Assembly (NCBI RefSeq): GCF_029433095.1
Contig: NZ_JARNTX010000004.1
Location: forward strand, 1-64,000
Reading direction: 5' to 3'
Origin: Hymenobacter sp. YC55
GTDB taxonomy: Bacteria > Bacteroidota > Bacteroidia > Cytophagales > Hymenobacteraceae
DNA length: 64,000 nucleotides
The notes beneath the pieces were generated by a model. That model ran no database searches. It was given only the letters and a program-made list of their open reading frames with translations, and was not told where the DNA came from. Below, piece by piece: positions 19,701 through 28,870 of the stretch. The position numbers and the translations under genes are program-made. Position 1 is the stretch's first letter. Every line of letters starts with the position of its first letter.

Positions 19701-22700
19701 AAATGCTACTACTATCACGGTAGGAGCAGCCTCCGGCACGACACCAATTGCCATTGGCGACTTGCTGCTGGTAATTCAAATGCAGGGAGCTGATATCAAT
19801 GCTACCAACACCGACGCTTATGGCGACGGAGTAACGGGAGGTGGTGCAAATGGCAACCTCATCAATGCCAACTTCACGGCTGGAACCTACGAATATGTAG
19901 TAGCCAATAGCGCTGTACCAGCTACGGGTGGTACCATTCAGTTGGCATCAGCGCTGAAAAATGCTTATACGAATGCTGCCGCTACGGCTACTAGCGGGCA
20001 GCGTCGCTTTCAAGTAATTCGGGTGCCACAGTACGAGAACCTAACCTTAGGCGGCAATATCGTTGCAACACCTTGGAATGGTAGCGTTGGTGGTATTATT
20101 GTTATTGATGTTGCCAAGCAATTGAATTTGAATGGCAATACCATTAACGCATCGGGCGCGGGCTTCCGCGGTGGCGCAGGTCGCGTGTTAGGTGGTACAG
20201 CAGGCTTCCTTGCCACTGACTACCGGACGGCTACTACTTCCAACGCGAGCAAAGGGGAAGGCACAGCAGGTACTCCTCGCTATGTTAACTCCGGCACGGC
20301 CGTAGTGGATAACGGTGTCGATGGTTACCCTGGTGGTGATAACGGTCGCGGAGCTCCTGGCAACGCGGGTGGCGGTGGAACCGATGCCAACCCAACTACG
20401 AATGACCAGAACACGGGCGGCGGCGGCGGTGCAAACGGCGGCAGCGGCGGTAGAGGTGGTAACGCCTGGACTAGCAACCGAGTCGTAGGTGGTGAACCAG
20501 GTGCAACTTTCTCTGCTGTCAGCAGCAGCAGATTGGTACTTGGTGGTGGCGGTGGTGCTGGTGTAGTTAACAACAACACCCCCTATGCTTCTAGTGGTAG
20601 CGCGGGTGGCGGTATCGTAATGGTTCGCACAGGTACAATAACTGGCACGGGCTCTATTACGGCAAATGGTGTCAACGTTCCCGACGGCGCTACTATTGAC
20701 GGTAGCGGTGGTGGTGGTGCAGGTGGTTCCATTCTGGTAACGGCCGCTACTCCTGCCGGACTCAGTGGCCTCACTTTGACTGCCAACGGTGGTAAGGGCG
20801 GCAACAACAGTCCTGGTGCCGATGCTCATGGTCCTGGCGGCGGTGGCGGCGGTGGCGTAGTGCTAACCAACGGTTCAGCACAAGCAGTTAATGTGTTGGC
20901 AGGTGCCAATGGCGTTACGAACTCCACCAACAACTCGGGTGCCTATGGTGCGCAGCCTGGCTTGGTAGGTGCTACCAACACCCAGATCAGCAGAAGCATT
21001 GCCAACAGTGTAGAAGGTGCGAACTGCTTGTCAGATGTGGCAACCACTCTGAGCACAACTCAAACTTCGGTATTGGCTGGTGCTAGCATCACCTACACAG
21101 CACAAGTACAGAACTTAGGTCCTCAGCCAGCTACCACAGTGGCGCCTAAAGTGCAGTTGCCAGCTGGTTTGCAGCTTACGACGGCCAACTTGCCCGACGG
21201 CGGTACTTATGATAATAACACAGGCCTAGTAACCTTGCCTTCTACTAATGCCTTGGCTAGTGGAACAACACTGACCTACCGCATTGTCTTCAATGCGCCT
21301 AACTACAGCACTACTATCCAGGGCGTAGCAAGCAGCACTTCGGTTAGTCTCGACGGAACGTTGACGAACAATGATGGTAGCCAGAGCAATGCGAGAGTTA
21401 CCACTGTCGTGACGCTTCCGGCTAACGGCTGCGCAGGAACTCCTTATGGCTCAACCGCCAGCAGTGGTTTGTACACGGAATTCTATGCCGGCTACTTCGC
21501 TGACAACATGGGTTATTTCGCGGCTAATACACCGGCGTTAACTCGGGTTGATGGGACTATTAACTTCCCTAATTCACAGTGGGGCAACATCGTACCGCCA
21601 GCTGGCGGTACCGTTAGCAACCCAGATCGATTTAGCACTCGCCATCGGGGCAGCATCAATATCGCCACGGCTGGAACTTACACGTTCTACCTAACTTCTG
21701 ATGACGCTTCTTACCTATGGTTGGATGGTGCTGCTTTAGCTGCTACGCCTACTACGGCCAGCGCAACTCTCGCCCTTCCTGGAGCTCACTCGGCAGTTAC
21801 GGTTCAGAAAACTGTAACCCTGTCGGCTGGTTCGCACAACCTACTCATCTTCTATGGCGAAGATGGTGGCGATAACCACTTGGTTCTGGAGTACTCTAGC
21901 ACAACGGCAAACATTGCTCGGCAGGTTGTTCCAAACTCGGTGCTGTGTGCTAGCTTGGCTAACGTACCCCCAGTTGCACTTAACGTAACCAACTCGCCAG
22001 CCATTCCTACCAATGCTGGACCAACGACAATCGCCTCATTGGCTGGTACTGACCAAGATGGTACAGTTACCAACTACGCCATTGCCTCTCTGCCAACGTC
22101 AGCGCAAGGTGTGCTGCGTTTGGGCAACACGGCCTTGACAGTAGGTCAGGTTATCACGGCGGCGCAGGCGGCACAGATTACCTTCCAACCCACTCTCGGG
22201 TTTGTTGGCAACGCTACCTTCACGTTCTCGGCCATTGATAATGGTGGGCTGTATTCCAATGAAGTAGCCACTTACACGATTCCGGTAAGCGGTGCTTCTG
22301 ATGTATCGACTACGTTGGCTGGTCCTACGGTTCTGAACGCTGGCTTGCCTTCGGGCACTTACACTGCCACCTATACGAACAACGGGCCAGGGGTAGCTTC
22401 TGCCGTAACGCAGAAGGTAACCATCCCAGCTGGTGCAACGAACGTGCTCGTCAACGGTGTAGCTTATACGCCTACCGGCAACGTGATTGACTTCGGTACG
22501 GTTGCCAACCTTGCTAGCGGTGTTACCAACACGTTCACGTACAGCTTCACAGCGCCAGTTACCAGCGGTTCTGTAGCGCAAACTAGCAACGTAACTACCA
22601 CTTCTGACCAGGGTGCCAACACAGGACCTGATGCCGCTACGCTCAACGTTACCATCAACCCGGTAGCCGACGTAGCTACAACTGTAACGGCTTCGGCTGC

Positions 22701-25700
22701 TTCTGTTGCCACTGGCCAGCCTGCTTCCTTCACAGTTACATTCACCAACAACGGTCCTTCTACGGCCAGCAACGTTGTGGGTACAGTGCAACTGCCAGTT
22801 GGCCTAGCAGGTGTTAGTGCTACTAATGGCGGAACGTACAACCCCAATACGGGTGTGGTATCATATGCCTCGGCAACCTACACGAGTGGTACGAGCAACA
22901 GCTCGGTGATTTCCTTCACGATGCCGGGCAACGGCTCCGTGACGGCTACTTCAACTATCAATACCACGACCAATGAAGCCGGCCAGACCGCAAACGACGT
23001 AGCAACTGCTACCATCAACGGTACGGCATTGTTTGATGTGACGACGAGCATCGCAGGTCCTGCTACCACAGTAGCTGGCACCATGACGACCTACAGCGTG
23101 CTGACCATCAACAACGGTCCTTCCACGGCTACCAACATCGCACAGACGGTGCAGTTGCCAACGGGTTTGACCAACGTATTTGTCTCGAACGGTGGTACTT
23201 ACAACGCAACAACCGGTGTAGTAACATTCCCGACGCTGGATGCCATTGCTAGCGGCGTGAAGGTGAATAACACGGTTAGCTTCGTAGCACCCGCTACTAC
23301 CTTCCCGATTTCTGCTACTGTTAGCGGCGATACGAATACTGCCAACAACACGGCGTACCTCAACGGTAGTGCAACACCTGCCAGCGTAGCAGTAACGTCC
23401 GCTTCTACTACCAACGCGAATATTTACACGACCATCACGACGCCAAGCGCCGATGCGCAGCCTGGTGCTCCTATTACCTTCACGGTAGTAGCCGGCAACA
23501 AAGGTGCAAATACGGCTACCAGCGTAGTGGAGCGGGTTGCCTTGCCAGCTGGCTTGACTGGGGTTACCATCACGGGTCCTAACGGAGCAAGCAATGCCAA
23601 CTACGACGCTAACACGGGTGTAGTAACGTTGCCAACCACTTCTCTGGTCTCGGGTGCAACCAACACCTACACTATTACAGTGAATGCTCCTGCTTCGGGC
23701 ATGATAGCCGCAGTAGCCAGCATTTCGGCCGCTACCAACGATGTGATGGTAGCCGATAACGTAGCCACCACCGATGTAACGGTAAACGCGTCTTCGGACG
23801 TAGCAACGACCATCAGTGGGCCTACCAAGGTGAATGCAGGTCAGAATGTAACCTACACCGTGACTACGACCAACAATGGCATGGTGCCAGCAGCTAACGT
23901 GGTACAAACGGTGAACATTCCGGCAGGTCTAACCAGCGTGAGCTTGTCAGGCAACGGTACTTACGACCCCAATACGGGTATCGTAACGTTCCCTGCTATT
24001 GCCAGCCAGGCAAGCGGCAACACGGTGCAGAACACGATTTCGTACGATGCTCCGGCTATCAGTTCCTCTATGATCATTGCTTCGGTGACTTCTTCTTCAC
24101 CAGACAATGTGAAGGCCAACAACAGCGCGGCCGTAACGACTACCGTTGACGCTATTGCCGACGTAACCGTAGTTATCAGTGGTCCAACTAGAATTGTGCA
24201 GGGCAACCAGATCGATTACCTGGTAGTCACGACCAATAATGGCCCATCGATAGCGAACAGCGTAGCCACACGAGTACAGTTGCCGGCTGGTTTGGGAGCA
24301 ATAACCCTCTCGACAGGTGGTTCTTATGACAATGCAACGGGCTTGGTGACCTTCTCTACGTTGGCAACAGAGCGTGCTGGCCAGGAAGGGACGATAACAA
24401 ACGTTATCCGGTTCATTGCGCCAGCTGGAGTGAGCCAAATCAACGCGACTGCCAGTGTATCAACAACGAGCGAGGAAGCTACTTATAGCAACAATACCTC
24501 GAGCATTGTGACGACGGAGGTAGCGCCGACTACTGCTCAAACCGATCTGCGCACGAGCGTTTCTTCTACACCTGCTACCTTGATAGCCGGCCAGTCAGCT
24601 TCGCTGTCGGTAACGACTACCAACGGCGGTGGCAGCACAGCAACGGGTGTTGTACAGCGTGTCGCGCTGGAAGTAGGCTTGAACATCACTTCCATCTCCA
24701 ACGGAGGCTTGTATGACCCAACTACGGGTGTTGTAACCTTCCCGGCCATCTCTCTGGCATCAGGTAATACGCGGACTAACACTATCGTGTTGGCAGCCCC
24801 TGGCACTACGCCGCTGCAAGTGCGTGCACTCGTAACTGGCGACCAGTCAGATCCGACTTCGACCAACAACTCCGACTTCCTGAACCTAACTGTTACGCCA
24901 CGTGCCGACGTTACCACTACTGTGAGTGGCCCAACAACAGTTGCTGCTGGTGATGCCGTTACGTATTCGGTAGTCACGTTGAACAGCGGTCCTTCTTTGG
25001 CAAGCGACGTTATTCAGCGGGTTACTATCCCGACTGGCTTGACGGGAGTAGTGGTTTCGAACGGTGGTACCTACACGGCAAGCACTGGTGTTGTAACCTT
25101 TGCTACCATCACTAGCCAAGGCACTGGAGCAAGCGGGCAGGTGATGAACTTGATTAGCTTCACGGCGCCAAGCAACTCGTATTCGGTAGTAGGCAACGTT
25201 ACTACTAACACCACGGAGACATCTACATCCAACAATTCGTCGACGGTGACGGTGGCCCCTGCCAGCCTAGCACCAATAGCCAATTCGGTTGTGAATGCGC
25301 TGCAGACGCCGGAAGGCAATACGGCGGGTCCGTTGTCTCTCTCGCCACTGAGTGGTACCGATGCAAACGGCAACAATACCATTGCCAATTACCGCATCAC
25401 CTCTATCCCAACTACTACCCAAGGCGTTCTGTCGCTGAACGGTACGGCTGTGATGGTTGACCAGCTGCTAACCGCTACTGAGGCTGCAAACCTTAAGTTT
25501 GATCCGGCCGCCGGGTTTGTTGGCAATGCCTTCTTCGGTTACAATGTCATCGACAACAGCGGACTTGTGTCAGCGGCACCTGCCCTGTACACCATCCCGG
25601 TAGGTCAAGACCTGAACTCGGTATACACCCTGACTCCAGCAAAAGGCAATACCAACCCGTACGTGAATGGGGATATCATTGCCAACGTGTTCGATGCCAA

Positions 25701-26505
25701 CAGTGGTGCATACAACAACGCTACGCCACAAGCAGTAACCGATACGGGTGTCCGGACGGCTACGCTGACGAGTGGTTCGCTACCTGCGGGTACTGCCCTC
25801 GATCCTGTGACGGGTATCATCAGCGTTACCAACCGCTTGTTGCTAGTAGGTGGTAGCTACCCAGTAACTATCACGACGGTGGACGCCAATGGTGGTACCA
25901 ACTCGAATACTTTCGCCATCATCATCGGACAGCGTCCGCTGCCGGTTGAGCTGAAGGAATTCGCGGTACGGGCTGTGAAAGTAGATGCCTTGCTGGATTG
26001 GAGCACGGCTTCGGAGAAGAACAGCGACCGGTTCGAGATTGAGCGTAGCCTCGACGGCACAACCTTCGAGAAGATTGGTACGGTACGCGGCCAGGGTACC
26101 ACCCAGGCAACTACTACCTACGGCTTCACCGATGCTGGTATCGGCGCCAAAACGCAAAGCGTAGTCTACTACCGCTTGCGTCAGGTAGACACCGACGGTA
26201 CGGATTCTTACTCGCCGGTTCGTACGGTGCGTTTCGAAGCACAAGCCGCCGTTACTGCCAAGCTAAGCGTGTTCCCGAACCCTGCTGCTTCTTCCGACCG
26301 AGTAGTAACGCTCGACCTGAGTTCCCTCCCAAAGGGTGCGTACCAGGTCTCGCTGCTCGACGCTACTGGTCGCCTGATTGGCACCTACTCGGTAGAAGGT
26401 GGTGTGAACAAGGTAGTTAACGTGCAGACGCTGCCAACCGGTACCTACATCGTGCTGGTCCGTGGCAACGGCCTCAACCTGAGCCAGCGCCTGATCAAAG
26501 AGTAA
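16711..26505 (+). CDS. 3264-residue T9SS-secreted repeat protein (DUF11 array, PA14, Gly-rich)
   Basis: A signal peptide (residues 1-25, ending DAWAQ) is followed by three related modules that each begin with a Cys and contain an NSSSVTFTFNRPVSNF-type strand (about 26-220, 346-550, 657-855). These alternate with cadherin-like repeats containing LxFDPAxxxxGxxxFxYxVxD (about 550-655 and 860-970, again about 1755-1860 and 2855-2960). A Gly-rich block spans about 1130-1390, with runs such as GGGGGANGGSGGRGG. A DUF11-like domain (about 1445-1560) leads into a PA14 domain (about 1586-1750, with LYTEFYAGYF and SDDASYLWLDG). Eight tandem DUF11-like repeats follow (1863-2850). The end is an LPVEL pre-sorting module and a T9SS type-A sorting domain finishing in RLIKE. 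It is predicted to be a very long surface fibre or adhesin; function is inference. The same C-terminal module as the preceding gene suggests the two are distant relatives. Confidence 0.88.
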   Translation: MRTTLRFAVLLLAWLTLLRTDAWAQACTTASTLNYANAATGDRRTATQTVGGTSFTFSDYTSTVLANQTNTFAVGTNGNVSGQTLVWQLDNAGVAGTNSSSVTLTFTRPVSNLTFQFQDIDSDVNFIDDLVFEAYVNGSTTPATLDATNFTTSANNEYVSGGRVRGKNGNVGAGNTAGNLTARMPANVTKLVLYYNNSAAYTANTSRLQTLGINAISWCAQADVYARFTSAPNSSVTGQSLTYTAEFGNNGPDASAAGVVRQVTVPTGAVITNAGGGTISGSTITFPTVSIASGTSTSVTYTYTAPTVASEYNNVATVSTTTQSSEPTDNNTATSRVLVTSATDACAAPLTVDFAGRANGENWKNRASEGLPAPVSATKVGTSNYAFNDTEGTLQVGTLNNERVIVWSNNFTSTNGSNSIQFNFSRPISNFSVEVADIDASAGLLASDFRDRVTFAGSNTAVTPSTAVTPTLTSSGAVTVVGATATGVDDGNANTSARVWAYFPLPITTLTITYGSGTLNVTNPDAQTIGIVDMTWCRQAPVALNVTNSATIPATAGQVGIDNLNSSVDGTVQEYIVTAIPDAAAGILYYNSTGTTYAPVGVNQVLTPTQAASLRFDPAATATATSTTFQYRVRDDAGTASTGVATYTIPLRAVTACAGTSTLSFAAPRALGQEWKGVTESVPASSSLTTVTSGSYQTPASATASTFQTATFNGVQTLQWQTDYASTTANSSSVTFTFNRPVSNFTVRVQDIDRTEDGTNSFIDRVIFSGANAGTAVVPVLSPVGPNVNTVIISGNTATGSVANTDPNNATVVAYFADPITTLTLTYSNISTASANPTANAVGIDFMDWCRLAPVANDITNTSVSNAVGQVPVNSLSSTVDGSVASYTLSTIPPAAQGVLYVNGVAVTTTRTLTALEATQLTFDPAVTYSGTASFTYTVTDDANVSDQTPASYTIPVSNSGAAGTSAACANPGRDGSPTALTTNPNTYFPGTASAAANATTITVGAASGTTPIAIGDLLLVIQMQGADINATNTDAYGDGVTGGGANGNLINANFTAGTYEYVVANSAVPATGGTIQLASALKNAYTNAAATATSGQRRFQVIRVPQYENLTLGGNIVATPWNGSVGGIIVIDVAKQLNLNGNTINASGAGFRGGAGRVLGGTAGFLATDYRTATTSNASKGEGTAGTPRYVNSGTAVVDNGVDGYPGGDNGRGAPGNAGGGGTDANPTTNDQNTGGGGGANGGSGGRGGNAWTSNRVVGGEPGATFSAVSSSRLVLGGGGGAGVVNNNTPYASSGSAGGGIVMVRTGTITGTGSITANGVNVPDGATIDGSGGGGAGGSILVTAATPAGLSGLTLTANGGKGGNNSPGADAHGPGGGGGGGVVLTNGSAQAVNVLAGANGVTNSTNNSGAYGAQPGLVGATNTQISRSIANSVEGANCLSDVATTLSTTQTSVLAGASITYTAQVQNLGPQPATTVAPKVQLPAGLQLTTANLPDGGTYDNNTGLVTLPSTNALASGTTLTYRIVFNAPNYSTTIQGVASSTSVSLDGTLTNNDGSQSNARVTTVVTLPANGCAGTPYGSTASSGLYTEFYAGYFADNMGYFAANTPALTRVDGTINFPNSQWGNIVPPAGGTVSNPDRFSTRHRGSINIATAGTYTFYLTSDDASYLWLDGAALAATPTTASATLALPGAHSAVTVQKTVTLSAGSHNLLIFYGEDGGDNHLVLEYSSTTANIARQVVPNSVLCASLANVPPVALNVTNSPAIPTNAGPTTIASLAGTDQDGTVTNYAIASLPTSAQGVLRLGNTALTVGQVITAAQAAQITFQPTLGFVGNATFTFSAIDNGGLYSNEVATYTIPVSGASDVSTTLAGPTVLNAGLPSGTYTATYTNNGPGVASAVTQKVTIPAGATNVLVNGVAYTPTGNVIDFGTVANLASGVTNTFTYSFTAPVTSGSVAQTSNVTTTSDQGANTGPDAATLNVTINPVADVATTVTASAASVATGQPASFTVTFTNNGPSTASNVVGTVQLPVGLAGVSATNGGTYNPNTGVVSYASATYTSGTSNSSVISFTMPGNGSVTATSTINTTTNEAGQTANDVATATINGTALFDVTTSIAGPATTVAGTMTTYSVLTINNGPSTATNIAQTVQLPTGLTNVFVSNGGTYNATTGVVTFPTLDAIASGVKVNNTVSFVAPATTFPISATVSGDTNTANNTAYLNGSATPASVAVTSASTTNANIYTTITTPSADAQPGAPITFTVVAGNKGANTATSVVERVALPAGLTGVTITGPNGASNANYDANTGVVTLPTTSLVSGATNTYTITVNAPASGMIAAVASISAATNDVMVADNVATTDVTVNASSDVATTISGPTKVNAGQNVTYTVTTTNNGMVPAANVVQTVNIPAGLTSVSLSGNGTYDPNTGIVTFPAIASQASGNTVQNTISYDAPAISSSMIIASVTSSSPDNVKANNSAAVTTTVDAIADVTVVISGPTRIVQGNQIDYLVVTTNNGPSIANSVATRVQLPAGLGAITLSTGGSYDNATGLVTFSTLATERAGQEGTITNVIRFIAPAGVSQINATASVSTTSEEATYSNNTSSIVTTEVAPTTAQTDLRTSVSSTPATLIAGQSASLSVTTTNGGGSTATGVVQRVALEVGLNITSISNGGLYDPTTGVVTFPAISLASGNTRTNTIVLAAPGTTPLQVRALVTGDQSDPTSTNNSDFLNLTVTPRADVTTTVSGPTTVAAGDAVTYSVVTLNSGPSLASDVIQRVTIPTGLTGVVVSNGGTYTASTGVVTFATITSQGTGASGQVMNLISFTAPSNSYSVVGNVTTNTTETSTSNNSSTVTVAPASLAPIANSVVNALQTPEGNTAGPLSLSPLSGTDANGNNTIANYRITSIPTTTQGVLSLNGTAVMVDQLLTATEAANLKFDPAAGFVGNAFFGYNVIDNSGLVSAAPALYTIPVGQDLNSVYTLTPAKGNTNPYVNGDIIANVFDANSGAYNNATPQAVTDTGVRTATLTSGSLPAGTALDPVTGIISVTNRLLLVGGSYPVTITTVDANGGTNSNTFAIIIGQRPLPVELKEFAVRAVKVDALLDWSTASEKNSDRFEIERSLDGTTFEKIGTVRGQGTTQATTTYGFTDAGIGAKTQSVVYYRLRQVDTDGTDSYSPVRTVRFEAQAAVTAKLSVFPNPAASSDRVVTLDLSSLPKGAYQVSLLDATGRLIGTYSVEGGVNKVVNVQTLPTGTYIVLVRGNGLNLSQRLIKE
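22297..25260 (+). repeat. Tandem array of eight DUF11-like coding repeats
   Basis: Each unit is about 120 codons and follows the pattern (S/A)DVxTTxxGP, YxVxxxNNGPSxAxxVxxxVxxPxGL, then GGxYxxxTGxVTFxxIxxxxSG, ending in TNNS-like residues. Units start near residues 1863, 1980, 2095, 2220, 2345, 2465, 2590 and 2710 (approximate). The repeats are diverged in sequence but alike in length and order, as expected for an old intragenic duplication. Confidence 0.8.
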
Positions 26506-26525
26506 CGAGCTAAAACTAGCTAATA

Positions 26526-26563
26526 GAAAAAGCCCTGCTGGTATCCGGCAGGGCTTTTTTTTG
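26526..26563 (+). terminator. Terminator after the 3264-residue protein gene
   Basis: AAAAAGCCCTGC and GCAGGGCTTTTTT form a strong stem around a TGGTATCCG-like loop, ending in eight T. It sits about 20 bases after the stop codon. Confidence 0.9.
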
Positions 26564-26678
26564 TGTAAAATCATAGGAGCACTAGTGTGGCGCTACAGGC
26601 AAATCTTGAGCTCGAAGCCTAACATATAGTCAGGGTTAAGGGTATATGTAAGCTGACTTTCTTCTGCTATTTCGTGCC

Positions 26679-27668
26679 ATGCCTGTTGCTGCTTCCACTC
26701 CGTCTGTTACACCTCGCCCGCGTCGTCACCGTCCGCCAGCGGCTCCTTTGCTCGACTACGATGTGGTGATAGTAGGAGCAGGTAGCGCGGGCTTGAGCGC
26801 CGCGTTGGTGTTGGGCCGTTGCCTACGGCGGGTATTAGTTTGCGACGGAGGTGCCCCACGCAATGCTCCTTCGCCGGGCGTGCAGAGCTTTTTCACCCGC
26901 GACGGTATCAAGCCGGCCGATTTACTGCGGCTCGGGCATGAGCAGTTGCGGCCTTACACAACCGTCGAGGTGCGAACTGCGCGTGTGGTAAATCTGGAAG
27001 CAGTACCAACTGGATTTCAGCTGACGCTAGAAGGAGAATCAGGCCGAACAAGTATGTGTACTGCTCGAAAAGTGCTGTTGGCAACAGGCGTACAAGATGT
27101 GCTGCCGGATGTAGAAGGCATGCGTGAATTGTGGGGCAAGGGGGTCCTGCACTGCCCGTACTGCCACGGGTGGGAAGTGCGCGACGAGCCCTTGGCCGTG
27201 TTCGGCCACAGCAAAACGGTAACGGGGTTGGCTCTACTCGTGAGCCGGTGGAGCAGGGATGTAATTGTCTGTACGGATGGTTCGACCAGCCTTACTGCCA
27301 ATGCCCTTCGCCGCTTGCGCCAACACGGTATCAAGGTGCGCCAAGAAAAGATCAGCCAGTTAGAAGGCACCAAGACGGGCAAACTAAAGCACATCGTTTT
27401 CGAGAACGGGGAAAAGCTGGAACGCACAGCAGTTTTTATTCATCCGCATCAGCAGCAACGCAGCCAGTTGGCCGAGCAGTTGGGCTGCCGCTTCACTAAG
27501 AAAGGCGGGGTGTGGGTCAATAAAAACGCTGAAACCACTTTCCCCGGCCTCTATGCCGCCGGCGACGCCACCCCAGGTACCCAGCAGGCGTTGCTGGCTG
27601 CCGCCAAAGGCGGACAAGCTGCTATTTGCATCAACGAGCAACTGACCAGGGAAGAATGCCCTAAGTAG
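26679..27668 (+). CDS. Thioredoxin-reductase-like NAD(P)/FAD oxidoreductase
   Basis: 329 residues. An FAD-binding GAGSAG motif lies at about 33-38. The redox pair C159-P-Y-C162 lies in HCPYCHGWE, where classical thioredoxin reductases have CATC. The C-terminal GLYAAGDATPGTQQALLAAAKGG segment is the FAD-contacting end typical of the family. A ~25-residue Pro/Arg-rich N-terminal extension precedes the Rossmann fold. The HCPYCHG(W/Y)E group is widespread in Bacteroidota and Actinobacteria; its electron acceptor is generally not known, so I do not call it trxB. No thioredoxin gene is nearby. The gap to the following dehydrogenase gene is 127 bp, so co-transcription is possible but not shown. Confidence 0.85.
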   Translation: MPVAASTPSVTPRPRRHRPPAAPLLDYDVVIVGAGSAGLSAALVLGRCLRRVLVCDGGAPRNAPSPGVQSFFTRDGIKPADLLRLGHEQLRPYTTVEVRTARVVNLEAVPTGFQLTLEGESGRTSMCTARKVLLATGVQDVLPDVEGMRELWGKGVLHCPYCHGWEVRDEPLAVFGHSKTVTGLALLVSRWSRDVIVCTDGSTSLTANALRRLRQHGIKVRQEKISQLEGTKTGKLKHIVFENGEKLERTAVFIHPHQQQRSQLAEQLGCRFTKKGGVWVNKNAETTFPGLYAAGDATPGTQQALLAAAKGGQAAICINEQLTREECPK

Positions 27669-27795
27669 TGAACGGTGAGGTAATGCGCTTGGCGTTTGCG
27701 GCGTGCTGTTCGCGCTGGTAGAATCTAGGGCGCACGACTTCACCACTGCTCAGCTTTTTGCGTAGAGTAGAACCCAACCTCTACCGTACGACCTC

Positions 27796-28800
27796 ATGGC
27801 TGCCAAAAAAGCTGCTCCGAAAAACTCTGCTGCAAAAGACGCTGCCCCCAAGAAGCCTGTTGCCAACAAGCCCACTGCCACTACACCCGCTGCCAAAAAA
27901 GCCGCAGCCGCTACCACCGCACCCAAACCGGTGAAGCGTCCCACGGCCAAGGACATGAAGCAGCACGCCGAGAAACTACCCTACCCGGCCAAGCAGGCCG
28001 ATATGAAGTTGCAGCCCGGTATGAATCTCAGCACGTACCGCGCCGCCAGCAAGCTTCAGGACAAGATTGCGCTGATAACCGGCGCCGATTCAGGCGTTGG
28101 GAGGGCGGTGGCGGTGGCCTTTGCCATGGAAGGAGCCCACGTGGCCGTGCTTTACAACGAGAATACCGTGGATGCCGAAGAAACCAAGCGTTTGGTAGAG
28201 GCGCAGGGGCGGCGGTGCATCTTGTTGCAGAGCGACGTGCGCGACCCTGAGCAGTGCAAGCAAGCCATCCGCCGCACCCGGGCCGAGCTAGGGGGCCTGA
28301 ACATCCTCGTCAACAATGCCGCTTTCCAGATGAGTGCCGAGAAGTTCGAGGATATTCCGGAAGAGCAAATCCGCCGCACCTTCGACACCAACATACTGGG
28401 CTATATCTGGATGGCGCAGGCCGCCATTCCCCACCTCCAGCAAGGCGACTGTATCATCAACACCGGCAGCATTGTGGGCCTCACGGGTATCCCGATTTTA
28501 GTGGATTATGCCAGTACCAAGTCGGCGATTCACGCCCTTACCAAAAGCCTGGCTACCTACCTCGGCGAAAGAGGAATTCGGGTGAACTGCGTGGTGCCGG
28601 GCCCAGTCTGGACGCCTAATATTCCGGGCACCATGCCCGCCGAGGAAATCGAGAAGTTTGGCTACGAAGTGGCCTTGGCCCGCCCAGGTCAGCCCGAAGA
28701 ATTGGCACCAGCCTACGTGTTACTGGCTTCGCAAGATGGCTCTTTCATGACTGGCTCCCTCGTGCACGTGACCGGTGGCAAGATGAGTTCCGACCAATAA
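27796..28800 (+). CDS. SDR-family oxidoreductase with Lys/Ala/Pro-rich N-terminal tail
   Basis: 334 residues. Residues 1-50 are almost only Ala, Lys, Pro and Thr with repeated AAKKAA-like units, resembling histone H1-like tails. A linker (about 51-88) has the PYPAKQADM-type segment found in the stress-associated SDR group that includes YghA and general stress protein 39. The SDR domain starts at about residue 90, with the cofactor motif TGADSGVG (95-102), NNAA, a catalytic Ser region (NTGSIVG) and Tyr238-xxx-Lys242. It is predicted to be a cytoplasmic NAD(P)-dependent dehydrogenase; the substrate cannot be deduced. The tail could bind DNA or other polyanions, which is inference. The next gene starts 70 bp downstream. 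Confidence 0.88.
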   Translation: MAAKKAAPKNSAAKDAAPKKPVANKPTATTPAAKKAAAATTAPKPVKRPTAKDMKQHAEKLPYPAKQADMKLQPGMNLSTYRAASKLQDKIALITGADSGVGRAVAVAFAMEGAHVAVLYNENTVDAEETKRLVEAQGRRCILLQSDVRDPEQCKQAIRRTRAELGGLNILVNNAAFQMSAEKFEDIPEEQIRRTFDTNILGYIWMAQAAIPHLQQGDCIINTGSIVGLTGIPILVDYASTKSAIHALTKSLATYLGERGIRVNCVVPGPVWTPNIPGTMPAEEIEKFGYEVALARPGQPEELAPAYVLLASQDGSFMTGSLVHVTGGKMSSDQ

Positions 28801-28870
28801 AAGGTCGGTTCGTTTGCGTTGCGGCGCCTATCTTACCAGCAGGTGAGCACAGTAAGGCTCCGCTTTTGGT

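Noticed and set aside
20188..23907. Long minus-strand open frames (up to 318 codons) inside the 3264-residue protein gene
   Set aside because: They lie antisense to a convincing gene rich in Thr, Ala, Gly and Val codons, which leave few stops on the other strand. They have no signal, domain or plausible composition (Arg/Tyr/Cys/Ser-rich).
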